The notes beneath the pieces were generated by a model, which made no database searches, was not told the DNA's origin, and saw nothing but the letters and a program-made list of their open reading frames with translations. Position numbers and translations under genes: made by a program. Shown piece after piece: positions 1 through 7,087 of a stretch of 11,388 bases of DNA. The stretch is from Kangiellaceae bacterium (GTDB lineage: Bacteria; Pseudomonadota; Gammaproteobacteria; Enterobacterales; Kangiellaceae), in contig JASBTO010000253.1 of NCBI GenBank assembly GCA_030148365.1, positions 1 through 11,388 on the forward strand, in the 5' to 3' direction. Numbering within the stretch: the stretch's first letter is position 1; each line of letters opens with the position of its first letter.

Positions 1-2663
1 GACTTGGCATTGGCAAGACTGTTGATGGCGATGGTTTCGGTGATCTCAAAACAGATCTTGTGGGCGGGAATGCGGGTCGTATCCAGTTGCTCCAGGATAA
101 AGGGCAACAGGCGTTTGTCGTTCAGGGAGGCCCCTGACAAGTTAACGGAAATTCCCGGGCCCGTGGGCGCAGAGAATATGTCGGCGTAGCGGCCGAGGCT
201 GGTCTCGACGACCCAGCGATCTATCGCCGGCATCAGATCGTAACGCTCTGCGGCCGGAATGAAAGCGCCGGGTGACACAATTCGGCCTTCCCGATCGCGC
301 AGGCGCAGCAGGATCTCATAGTAGGCCGGTTGTTCGTTGGGCTCCTTGAGTGAAAAAATCGGCTGCCCGCAAAGAAAGAACTGTTCTTCTTCAAGCGCCT
401 GACGCAACCGCGAAGCCTGCTGCAGAACCTTGTGATGAAATGCCGACTCACCGGTTTCCTGTTCATAGACCACGACCTGGTTGCGGCCCCGACCTTTTGC
501 GGAGAAGCAGGCGATGTCAGCGTGACTCAGCAGGCTTTCGATATTCTTGGTATCACATGTCACGGCAACGAGTCCGATACTGACACCGACCTCGTAGAGT
601 TGTTTGTTCCAGGCAAAGCGGATTTCACTGATAGTCTTTACCAGGTGCTCAGCAATGTCGACGGCCTTGTCCACCGGGCAAGATTCCAGCAGCAATCCAA
701 ATTCATCCCCGCCAATTCGCGCCAGGGAATCATGATTGCGGACATTGCTGAGCAGGAGCTGGGAGATCTGCTTCAGCAGTGCATCACCGGCAACATGGCC
801 GGCGGTATCGTTGACGATCTTGAATTTGTCCAAATCCAGGTAACAGACCACATGGTGATCGGAGCCGTTATGGCAGTTGGTCAGTGCGGTCTTCAGGCGA
901 TCCTCGAATTCCCGACGGTTCAAGAGGCCGGTCAGACTGTCATGGGATGCCTGGTGGGCGATTTTATCCATCAGTTGTCGGGACTCGGATACATCCTGAA
1001 AGACCATGACCACGCCCTGCAGTTCTCCGTCCGGATCAATAATCGGTGCAGCGGAATTCTGGATGGCGTGGGGCACACCTTTTCTGCTGATCAGCTGGGT
1101 GAGTTGTGGCGAGCGCGACCTGGAGAGGGTTTCGAGGCACTGGCCTACCGGATTGGCGACTTTCAGGCCGCTGGTCTCATCCACAATCCGGAAGATGGAC
1201 TCGACCGGATTGCCTCTTGCTTCCTCCAGGACCCACCCGGTCAACTCTTCGGCAACCGGGTTCATGAACTCCACATTACCTTCGGTATTGGTCGTAATGA
1301 CGGCATCGCCGATCGACTCGAGGGTAACCTGCAACAGTTCTTTTTCATTTCTGAGTTCGATTTGCGTCTGGTTCCGGTCCGTCACATCAACGCTGACCGC
1401 CAGTGATCGGAACATATTGTCCTGCTCATCCCTTTCCATGGTGGCAGACAGGGACACGTCGAAAATCTCGCCATTTTTCCTGACGTACTGATAAGGGACA
1501 TCCCGCAATACGCCGGTTTCATAAAAATCCGCCAATACATCTTTTGCCCGGAGCCGAGACTCTTCTGTCAGAAAGTCCGTAGAAGGGCGGCCCAGGACTT
1601 CCTGCCGGGTGTACCCCATTACGTAAAGCCAGTGATCGCTGACGCTGACCAGGCGGCCACTGGCGTCGATGGAATGCAGCATTACCGGGGTTTCATTGTA
1701 GATAGCCTTGTAACGGGACTCGCTGACAGAAAGGTCGTTGGTCTTGCGGGCATGCTGCATGACCACAATGGCAAGCATCAAGGTCGGTATCATGACGGTG
1801 GCGAAAAATATTTGCAGCCACTGAACGGTCGCCGTATAGGAGCCATCGGCAAGAGCGGCGACTGGCCCGTAACCATTGATGGAGAGTGAGACCGCGGTAA
1901 AGGAGACGAGCCAGCAAGTCATGGAGCAACGGAAAATTCTGAGGCGCAAAGCCGACCACAGCAGCATGGGTATCAACAAGACGAGGAAGTGCAGGCCGGC
2001 AATGGTAAACAGCACGACTGTGGTGGCTGTCGCCAGCAAATTAATGGCCATGCTTTCCGCAAACAGCTTATTTCGTTTCAGATTGGCCCATGTCTTTGCC
2101 GACCAGGAAACGCAAAGGGGCACACAGATCATCATCCCGAGGGCATCAGCAACCCACCACATACTCCAGATAGTCCAGAAATCAGAGCCGTATACGCCAC
2201 TAATCAGGGTGGCGCCAGCCAGTGCACTGATTGCGGGGCTAAGTAGAGCCACGAGGAGCACGCTGACGAGCGTCTGGGCTGAGGTTTGCTGACTCAGGGG
2301 GACGTTGAGATAAAAATGGCGAACGAGCACCAGTGCCACGACGATTTCCAGGAGGTTGCAGAGTGCAAAGCCGAGGGCAATGGTGAAAGCGTCAGTGTAG
2401 ATCAGGTTGGTGAGGATATTGACAAGGAAACCACCCGCCACATAGGGCAGCCAGTGCAACTCTCTCTTTTGGCGCAGGGCTGCCGACAGGAGCAGGGCGT
2501 TGCAAGGCCAGAGTGCGGCCACGAAGCCTTCCTGCTGGATCTGGAGCAAACTCAGGTAGACCACCACGGCGTATACGGCCAGAAATGCCAACCATTTCAG
2601 AACCGAAAAATTCACCTCTGGAACTGATCTATCGATGTGCTGTATGTCGAGTGCCTGCGGCAT
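1..2663 (-). CDS. MASE1-PAS-PAS-GGDEF-EAL cyclic-di-GMP signalling protein (C-terminus beyond left edge)
   Basis: Inner-membrane sensor protein predicted to make and/or break down cyclic-di-GMP. The minus strand is open for 887 codons and runs off the window. The start is ATG at 2663, directly after an in-frame TGA, with GGGGA about 9 bases upstream. Residues ~20-312 hold many hydrophobic segments and resemble a MASE1 sensor domain (LWPCNALLLSAALR near the front). Two PAS domains follow at ~318-435 and ~440-560. The GGDEF domain begins near 572 with DSLTGLLNRREF; an intact GGDEF is at 651-655, and RNHD at 642-645 fits the inhibitory RxxD I-site. The EAL domain has EIL at 783-785 (EILLRLRD), N841 in VNLSG and E873 in FEITET, so the metal-binding residues seen so far are present. 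It is transcribed away from ffs/dnaX. The family is clear; the signal sensed and the net activity are unknown. Confidence 0.93.
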   Translation of the reverse strand, partial: MPQALDIQHIDRSVPEVNFSVLKWLAFLAVYAVVVYLSLLQIQQEGFVAALWPCNALLLSAALRQKRELHWLPYVAGGFLVNILTNLIYTDAFTIALGFALCNLLEIVVALVLVRHFYLNVPLSQQTSAQTLVSVLLVALLSPAISALAGATLISGVYGSDFWTIWSMWWVADALGMMICVPLCVSWSAKTWANLKRNKLFAESMAINLLATATTVVLFTIAGLHFLVLLIPMLLWSALRLRIFRCSMTCWLVSFTAVSLSINGYGPVAALADGSYTATVQWLQIFFATVMIPTLMLAIVVMQHARKTNDLSVSESRYKAIYNETPVMLHSIDASGRLVSVSDHWLYVMGYTRQEVLGRPSTDFLTEESRLRAKDVLADFYETGVLRDVPYQYVRKNGEIFDVSLSATMERDEQDNMFRSLAVSVDVTDRNQTQIELRNEKELLQVTLESIGDAVITTNTEGNVEFMNPVAEELTGWVLEEARGNPVESIFRIVDETSGLKVANPVGQCLETLSRSRSPQLTQLISRKGVPHAIQNSAAPIIDPDGELQGVVMVFQDVSESRQLMDKIAHQASHDSLTGLLNRREFEDRLKTALTNCHNGSDHHVVCYLDLDKFKIVNDTAGHVAGDALLKQISQLLLSNVRNHDSLARIGGDEFGLLLESCPVDKAVDIAEHLVKTISEIRFAWNKQLYEVGVSIGLVAVTCDTKNIESLLSHADIACFSAKGRGRNQVVVYEQETGESAFHHKVLQQASRLRQALEEEQFFLCGQPIFSLKEPNEQPAYYEILLRLRDREGRIVSPGAFIPAAERYDLMPAIDRWVVETSLGRYADIFSAPTGPGISVNLSGASLNDKRLLPFILEQLDTTRIPAHKICFEITETIAINSLANAK

Positions 2664-2952
2664 TCATTTGATCCCCGGAATTTGACAGCATTCCCGTCAG
2701 TGGCACGGGGCGGTCAAAATTGTTTTTCAAATACTGATTTTTTGAGTTACGTTTTTGTGACGTTATTGTAGGCCGGGACTATAACGAAAAATGAGCGCAA
2801 GCGCATGTTTTTTATACGATTCCCGCTATAGTTGAGAAAGTATAAACTTTGCAAAACCAGGGTTCGTGAGGCAGTTCTCGTCTTGCCATCATGGATTTGC
2901 ATTTCTTCTCCAACTCGAAGATCCGGAGTCGCCTGCGATCATGAAATCGGTC
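2664..2952. other. Divergent intergenic region, 5' side of the minus-strand GGDEF-EAL gene
   Basis: No credible gene is seen here. On the minus strand TATAGT (plus-strand ACTATA at 2778-2783) could be the -10 of the GGDEF-EAL gene, giving a leader of roughly 100 bases, but no good -35 lies at the right distance. A second weak minus-strand candidate is TTGCAA with a 17-base gap to CTATAG, around 2825-2855. A near-palindrome GCGCAAGCGC is at 2795-2804, flanked by A-rich and T-rich tracts. Two near-repeats, TTACGT and TGACGT, lie around 2746-2764. The region is AT-rich compared with the coding sequence, as expected for a two-sided control region. None of these sites is secure. Confidence 0.35.
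2681..2718. repeat. Interrupted palindrome in the leader of the GGDEF-EAL gene
   Basis: Nested inverted repeats: TTTGAC (2681-2686) pairs with GTCAAA (2713-2718), and inside these CCCGT (2693-2697) pairs with ACGGG (2705-2709). It ends 17 bases before the minus-strand ATG, just upstream of the putative Shine-Dalgarno. It could be an operator or a 5'-leader hairpin affecting translation. The pairing is seen directly; a role is inference. Confidence 0.5.
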
Positions 2953-2981
2953 TTTATTCCTGTGGCGGTTTCGGCCATAAT
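2953..2981 (+). promoter_or_regulatory. Putative sigma-70 promoter of ffs with GC-rich discriminator
   Basis: The -10 is CATAAT at 2976-2981. The -35 is a weak TTTATT at 2953-2958, 17 bases upstream. The -10 is followed at once by GCGCGTCCC, a GC-rich discriminator typical of stable-RNA promoters under stringent control. A start near 2988 leaves a leader of about 24 bases before mature 4.5S RNA, similar to the leader that RNase P removes in E. coli. The leader contains CCCGGG twice (2988-2993 and 2997-3002), able to form a small hairpin. Confidence 0.5.
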
Positions 2982-3011
2982 GCGCGTCCCGGGAACCCCG
3001 GGCTACTCAAT

Positions 3012-3121
<110 letters not shown>

Positions 3122-3153
3122 GCCAGTATTGTTTCTGTGTTTTCCCCGTCAAC

Positions 3154-3162
3154 TGTGCTAAT
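3154..3162 (+). promoter_or_regulatory. Possible extended -10 promoter of dnaX
   Basis: TGTGCTAAT has the extended -10 form TG-n-hexamer, with GCTAAT as hexamer (four of six matches to TATAAT). No recognisable -35 lies upstream, as is common for extended -10 promoters. It sits between ffs and dnaX, giving a leader of about 45 bases before the dnaX ATG. Short motif, so the call is tentative. Confidence 0.35.
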
Positions 3163-3213
3163 GTTCCCGCTGAATTTTAATCCGCCTATGTGCAGATCCG
3201 TCCAGAAGAAAGC

Positions 3214-5388
3214 ATGAGTTATCAAGTACTTGCCAGAAAGTGGCGGCCCAGGGATTTTTCCGAGCTCAAAGGCCAGGAGCATGTCAGCCGCGCGCTGATG
3301 AGTGCCCTGGAATCCGGCCGTCTTCACCATGCCTATCTGTTCACCGGAACCCGCGGTGTCGGCAAGACAACCATTGCGCGGATCCTCGCCAAGTGCCTGA
3401 ACTGCGAGAAAGGCGTAACGGTCACGCCCTGCGGCCAGTGCACAAGTTGCGTGGAGATTGACGAAGGTCGCTTCGTCGATCTTATCGAAGTGGACGCCGC
3501 TTCCCGGACCAAAGTCGATGACACCCGGGAATTGCTTGAAAACGTCCAGTACCGGCCGACCCGGGGGCGTTACAAGGTCTACCTGATAGACGAAGTCCAC
3601 ATGTTGTCCGGCCACAGCTTCAATGCTCTGCTGAAGACCCTTGAAGAGCCGCCTGAACATGTCATTTTCCTGCTGGCGACTACGGATCCGCAAAAATTGC
3701 CGGTTACCGTGCTGTCCCGATGCCTGCAGTTCTACCTCAAACACATGCCGGAAACGGTGATCCGGCAGCATCTGGATTTCATTCTGGGGCAGGAAAACAT
3801 TACTTATGAGGCGGACTCAACCGGCCTGATTGCCCGATCCGCAGACGGCAGTATGCGCGATGCCCTGAGCTTGCTGGATCAGGCGATTGCTTTTGGTCAT
3901 GGCAGCCTGACCAAGTCAGACGTCAAGGAAATGCTGGGTACGGTAGACCATCATTTCATAGACAGTTTGCTGGCCGCTATCGAGCAACAGGATGCCGGGG
4001 TGGCAATGGCTGCCGTGGAAGAAATGGCCCGGTACAGCAGTGATTTCCAGCAGGTTTTGAACGGCTTGCTGGATGCGTTGCATCAAGTCGCGCTGTTTCA
4101 GGCGACGGGCGTAGCACTGGACAACAGCCCTGCCATCGAGAAGTTTGCCGGTCTCCTGACACCGGAAGACGTACAGCTGGCCTATCAACTGGGACTGCAT
4201 GCCCGGCGGGATCTGGAGTTTGCGGTAACGCCCCGGCAGGGACTCGAAATGGCCCTGCTGCGCATGATTGCCTTTAAACCCCTATCCGGGGCGGCAAAAG
4301 TGTCTCGCTCCGAAAACGGCGCCGAAAAAAAAAAGTCACCGGTAAGGTTGCCCGCGTCTGACAAGTCAGACGATTTGACCCAACAGGAACCCCGTTCTGA
4401 AGCCGCCGCCTCGTTGCAGGCGCACCGGTCGACATCAGCGCCTTCAGAGAACCTGAATACTCCCCCTGAAGCCGGATCGGCAACCACCGAGGCTGAGGTT
4501 ATCGCGCCGGAAGCCCGGCCAAAGCCGCCAACGCCGGATCGGCCAGAAGAGTCCACTTCGACGGAACTGCCAGCCGAAACCCCGGATCCCGGAAACGCCC
4601 AGGAATCATCGGCGCCCCGACCTGAGAGCCGCGGCGCAGCTACTTTGCCTGAGTCCGTTTCCGATGCAAGGGATCCGGCGCTTGCGAGTCTGCACGCGGC
4701 CCTGTCATTGTCTTCGGGCGCCGAACCGAGCCGAAAAAAACAGTCCGCTCCTGTCGAAAAGAGCGAATCCCGACTTCACAGCTCCGGCACTGATGCAAAT
4801 CTCTTAAAACCTGCGGCCAGACCGGTGCCTCCGGCAAAGCCGGCAGGGGCGGCAGAAGAAGGTACAGCTTCGGCAGTGAAAGTGAGGCCTGATCCAAACC
4901 TTCAGCCAGCGTCGATGTCCGCACAAACGGAGACGGTCGCCGAGCCCGCAGCTCCTGTCACGAAACCGGAAGACACCTTGCCGCTGACTGCTGAAAACTG
5001 GTACCGGATAGTCGCGGCGCTCAACCTGACCGGCACGGCCCGGCAATTGGCAGTGAATGGCGTACCCGCCGGCATGGACAGCGGCGAATGTCGGTTCACC
5101 TATGAACCCGCCGCCCAGGCGGTGGCGACCGACGGTGCTCTGAGCAAGTTGACGGAAGCCCTGGAAGCCTATTACGGCAAGCCAGTGACCATGACCCTGC
5201 AGGCGGTGCGGCCGGAGCAGGAGACGCCGATCCAGCGCAATGCCCGGATTCTGGCGGAAAACAAGGCCCAGGCCCTTGCGACCATCGCCAGGAATCCCCA
5301 TGTACAGGGATTGAAAAGTCAATTTGGTGCGGAAATCCAGGAAACCGGACTGCACCTGTGTGAACAAACAGAAGAGGTGAAATCATGA
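3214..5388 (+). CDS. dnaX: DNA polymerase III subunits tau/gamma (DnaX clamp loader)
   Basis: ATPase core of the clamp loader, which loads the beta clamp at primed sites; full-length tau also binds the polymerase alpha subunit and DnaB. The start is ATG at 3214 (MSYQVLARKWRP, as in E. coli) with an AGAAGA motif just upstream; a GTG eight codons earlier (3190) is less likely. AAA+ residues match E. coli numbering: Walker A GTRGVGKT at 45-52, zinc cysteines C61/C64/C73/C76/C79 (four expected as ligands), Walker B D126-E127, arginine finger R169 in SRC, sensor II R215 in SMRDALSLLDQA. Domain III ends near residue 355 (LLRMIAFKP). A long Pro/Ala/Ser/Glu-rich linker follows, then the alpha-binding C-terminal domain from about residue 590. 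At 724 residues it is longer than E. coli DnaX (643), mostly in the linker. The stop overlaps the ybaB start. Confidence 0.98.
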   Translation: MSYQVLARKWRPRDFSELKGQEHVSRALMSALESGRLHHAYLFTGTRGVGKTTIARILAKCLNCEKGVTVTPCGQCTSCVEIDEGRFVDLIEVDAASRTKVDDTRELLENVQYRPTRGRYKVYLIDEVHMLSGHSFNALLKTLEEPPEHVIFLLATTDPQKLPVTVLSRCLQFYLKHMPETVIRQHLDFILGQENITYEADSTGLIARSADGSMRDALSLLDQAIAFGHGSLTKSDVKEMLGTVDHHFIDSLLAAIEQQDAGVAMAAVEEMARYSSDFQQVLNGLLDALHQVALFQATGVALDNSPAIEKFAGLLTPEDVQLAYQLGLHARRDLEFAVTPRQGLEMALLRMIAFKPLSGAAKVSRSENGAEKKKSPVRLPASDKSDDLTQQEPRSEAAASLQAHRSTSAPSENLNTPPEAGSATTEAEVIAPEARPKPPTPDRPEESTSTELPAETPDPGNAQESSAPRPESRGAATLPESVSDARDPALASLHAALSLSSGAEPSRKKQSAPVEKSESRLHSSGTDANLLKPAARPVPPAKPAGAAEEGTASAVKVRPDPNLQPASMSAQTETVAEPAAPVTKPEDTLPLTAENWYRIVAALNLTGTARQLAVNGVPAGMDSGECRFTYEPAAQAVATDGALSKLTEALEAYYGKPVTMTLQAVRPEQETPIQRNARILAENKAQALATIARNPHVQGLKSQFGAEIQETGLHLCEQTEEVKS
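4325..4372 (+). other. Candidate dnaX frameshift/slippage element for gamma-subunit production
   Basis: Ten A (4325-4334) followed by G, read as GAA AAA AAA AAG (codons 371-374). The last seven bases form A-AAA-AAG in the phase used by the E. coli dnaX slippery site. A -1 shift adds VTGKVARV and stops at TGA 4359-4361, giving 382 residues, i.e. domains I-III plus a short tail. A +1 shift stops at TAA 4343-4345. A perfect inverted repeat, CGTCTGAC (4355-4362) and GTCAGACG (4365-4372), starts about 20 bases after the A run. No clear Shine-Dalgarno-like stimulator lies 10-14 bases upstream, so transcriptional slippage on the A run, as known for Thermus dnaX, is an alternative. Sequence seen directly; function inferred. 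Confidence 0.7.
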
Positions 5389-5711
5389 TTAAGGGCGGTC
5401 TCGGTAATTTGATGAAGCAGGCCCAGGAGATGCAACAGAAAATGCAGGAAGCCCAGGCAGAAATCGCCAGCCTGGAAGTCACCGCCGATGCCGGCGCCGG
5501 AATGGTCAAGGTGACCATGTCGGGACGCCACGATGTCAAGAAGATCGATATCGACGAGAGCCTGATGAAAGAAGACAAGGAATTGCTGGAAGATCTGGTC
5601 GCCGCTGCGGTGAATGCGGCGGTGCGCAAGGTGGAAGAGACCACCAAGGAAAAAATGGCCGGCATGACCGCCGGCGTCAACCTGCCGCCCGGCTTCAACA
5701 TGCCGTTCTGA
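5385..5711 (+). CDS. ybaB: YbaB/EbfC family nucleoid-associated DNA-binding protein
   Basis: Small homodimeric DNA-binding protein; relatives bind DNA as a clamp-like dimer and are linked to nucleoid organisation. The family is nearly always next to dnaX and recR. It has 108 residues, the usual size. The N-terminal GGLGNLMKQAQEMQQKMQEA forms a Gln/Met-rich amphipathic helix, followed by the beta core (VTMSGRHDVKKIDID) and a C-terminal helix (LLEDLVAAAVNAAVRKVEE). The tail is Gly/Pro-rich (LPPGFNMPF). Its ATG overlaps the dnaX stop in an ATGA, with AGAGGTG about 7 bases upstream, so it is translationally coupled to dnaX; recR follows 4 bases later. The family is certain, the exact cellular role less so. 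Confidence 0.96.
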   Translation: MIKGGLGNLMKQAQEMQQKMQEAQAEIASLEVTADAGAGMVKVTMSGRHDVKKIDIDESLMKEDKELLEDLVAAAVNAAVRKVEETTKEKMAGMTAGVNLPPGFNMPF

Positions 5712-5715
5712 GATC

Positions 5716-6312
5716 ATGCCTTCACCCCTGATTAAACGCCTGGTAGACGCCTTTTGCTGCCTGCCGGGCGTCGGCGCCCGTTCGGCGCAGCGCATGGCCT
5801 ATCATTTGCTTGAACGGGATCGCAACGGTGGCAAATTGCTTGCCGATACCATTGCCGAGGCGATGGCGAAGATCCGTCATTGCAACAGTTGCCGCGATTT
5901 TACCGAGCATGAAGTGTGTGAGATTTGCCGCCATCCGGGCCGTGACGAGAGCCTGCTCTGTGTGGTGGAAAGTCCGGCGGATATCCTTGCCATCGAGCAG
6001 ACCGCCGGTTATCGCGGGCGCTATTTCGTGCTCATGGGGCATTTGTCGCCCCTGGACGGTATCGGGCCTTCGGACCTGGGCCTCGACATTCTCAAGGAGC
6101 GGGCGTCGAAATCGGAGGTCAAGGAACTGATCCTGGCCACCAATTCTACCGTTGAGGGCGAAGCGACCGCCCATTTTATCAGCGACATGGTGCGGCCTTT
6201 CGGCGTCAAGGTGACCCGGATCGCCCACGGCGTGCCCCTCGGCGGCGAGCTCGAATACATTGACGGAGGTACGTTGGCCCACTCCCTCGCTGGCCGACAG
6301 CCCTACAACTAG
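5716..6312 (+). CDS. recR: Recombination mediator protein RecR
   Basis: RecR acts with RecO (and RecF) to load RecA on SSB-coated single-stranded DNA at gaps. It has 198 residues (E. coli 201). An N-terminal helix-hairpin-helix is seen in LPGVGARSAQRMAYHLL. A four-cysteine zinc motif is formed by C56, C59, C68 and C71 (CNSC and CEIC). The Toprim domain starts at VVESPADILAIE (E85) and includes GHLSPLDGIGPSDLG. The C-terminal segment RIAHGVPLGGELEYIDGGTL is the typical family ending. The ATG lies 4 bases after the ybaB stop and lacks a good Shine-Dalgarno (only TGAGAT, too close), which suggests translation coupled to ybaB. No motif is missing. Confidence 0.98.
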   Translation: MPSPLIKRLVDAFCCLPGVGARSAQRMAYHLLERDRNGGKLLADTIAEAMAKIRHCNSCRDFTEHEVCEICRHPGRDESLLCVVESPADILAIEQTAGYRGRYFVLMGHLSPLDGIGPSDLGLDILKERASKSEVKELILATNSTVEGEATAHFISDMVRPFGVKVTRIAHGVPLGGELEYIDGGTLAHSLAGRQPYN

Positions 6313-6331
6313 TCAATCGCAAGGATTTGCC

Positions 6332-6964
6332 ATGAATTTTATCAAGCAGGATATTGAAGACTACGCCTTTGCCCACACCCGCCCGGAACCTGACCTGCTG
6401 ACTGAGTTGGCCGAATTTACCCGTCGTGAGATGGAACTGCCGCAAATGCTCACGGGCCGTCTGGAAGGGCGGTTCCTGAAAATGCTGGTGGCCATTTCCG
6501 GCGCCCGCCGAATTCTGGAAATCGGTATGTTTACCGGCTACTCGGCTCTTTCGATGGCCGAAGCGATGCCGTCCGACGGCCGTATCATTACCTGCGATAT
6601 CGACCCGGTATCGGAAAAGGTCGCCAAAAGCTTTTTTGCTCGCAGCCCCTATGGCGACCGCATCTCGATTGCCATGGGTCCGGCGCTCGAAACCATTGCC
6701 GGACTGGAGGGCAGCCTGGATCTCGTGTTTCTCGACGCGGACAAGGAAAATTACCCCGAGTACTATGAGGCGGTGTTGCCAAAGGTCAGAAGCGGTGGCT
6801 TGATCGTTGTCGATAATTGCCTGTGGTCCGGCGCGGTGCTGGCGCCGGAAGAAGAAAGTGACCAGGCCATCGCCGACCTCAACTCCCGGGTGGCCAGTGA
6901 CCAACGGGTGGAAAACGTCATTCTGACCGTCCGCGACGGTATCAACCTTATCCGGAAAATCTGA
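6332..6964 (+). CDS. SAM-dependent O-methyltransferase (CCoAOMT/COMT-like, family 3)
   Basis: Predicted cytoplasmic class I methyltransferase moving a methyl group from S-adenosylmethionine to a hydroxyl, probably of a catechol-like small molecule, with a divalent metal. The product has 210 residues, close to the ~220 typical of bacterial members. Motif I is EIGMFTGYSALSMA (E63), followed by ITCDID for SAM-ribose binding. The metal-ligand region LDADKENY carries D135 and D137, and VVDNCLWSG carries D161-N162. The start is ATG 6332 with AAGGA six bases upstream, 19 bases after the recR stop; longer in-frame versions would overlap recR. E. coli has no gene here, where recR is followed by htpG. 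It probably shares the recR transcript. The substrate cannot be read from the sequence. Confidence 0.93.
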   Translation: MNFIKQDIEDYAFAHTRPEPDLLTELAEFTRREMELPQMLTGRLEGRFLKMLVAISGARRILEIGMFTGYSALSMAEAMPSDGRIITCDIDPVSEKVAKSFFARSPYGDRISIAMGPALETIAGLEGSLDLVFLDADKENYPEYYEAVLPKVRSGGLIVVDNCLWSGAVLAPEEESDQAIADLNSRVASDQRVENVILTVRDGINLIRKI

Positions 6965-6988
6965 GCCGCTAAAAAGCCGGGTTTTTGG

Positions 6989-7016
6989 CTTGAAATACCT
7001 GCTGTCGACCCCACTA
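6989..7016 (+). promoter_or_regulatory. Heat-shock (sigma-32) promoter of htpG
   Basis: The -35 CTTGAA (6989-6994) and -10 CCCCACTA (7009-7016) are separated by 14 bases, close to the RpoH consensus CTTGAA - 13 to 17 bases - CCCCATnT. It lies 71 bases upstream of the htpG start, in the gap after the methyltransferase. E. coli htpG is a known sigma-32 gene. The -35 overlaps the right arm of a weak AAGCC/GGCTT inverted repeat (6974-6978 and 6987-6991). Confidence 0.8.
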
Positions 7017-7087
7017 GGTGTACCAGGCTTTAACCCCGACTTCCCTTGTTCGGCTTTCAAGGGCGCAATTCCAAGGAGTTTCCCGAT

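Noticed and set aside
432..1406. 324-codon plus-strand open frame opposite the GGDEF-EAL gene
   Set aside because: It is the complement of a gene with unmistakable PAS/GGDEF motifs; its protein resembles no family and has no ribosome site.
2840..2940. Possible tRNA suggested by GGGTTCG upstream of ffs
   Set aside because: No acceptor stem, anticodon arm or CCA-like end could be paired around it.
5096..5795. Minus-strand open frames of 158-201 codons opposite the dnaX end, ybaB and recR start
   Set aside because: They are antisense to well-recognised overlapping genes and lack ribosome sites.
6974..6991. AAGCC/GGCTT hairpin after the methyltransferase as a terminator
   Set aside because: Five-base stem, eight-base loop, no T run after it, and its right arm is better explained as part of the sigma-32 -35 box.
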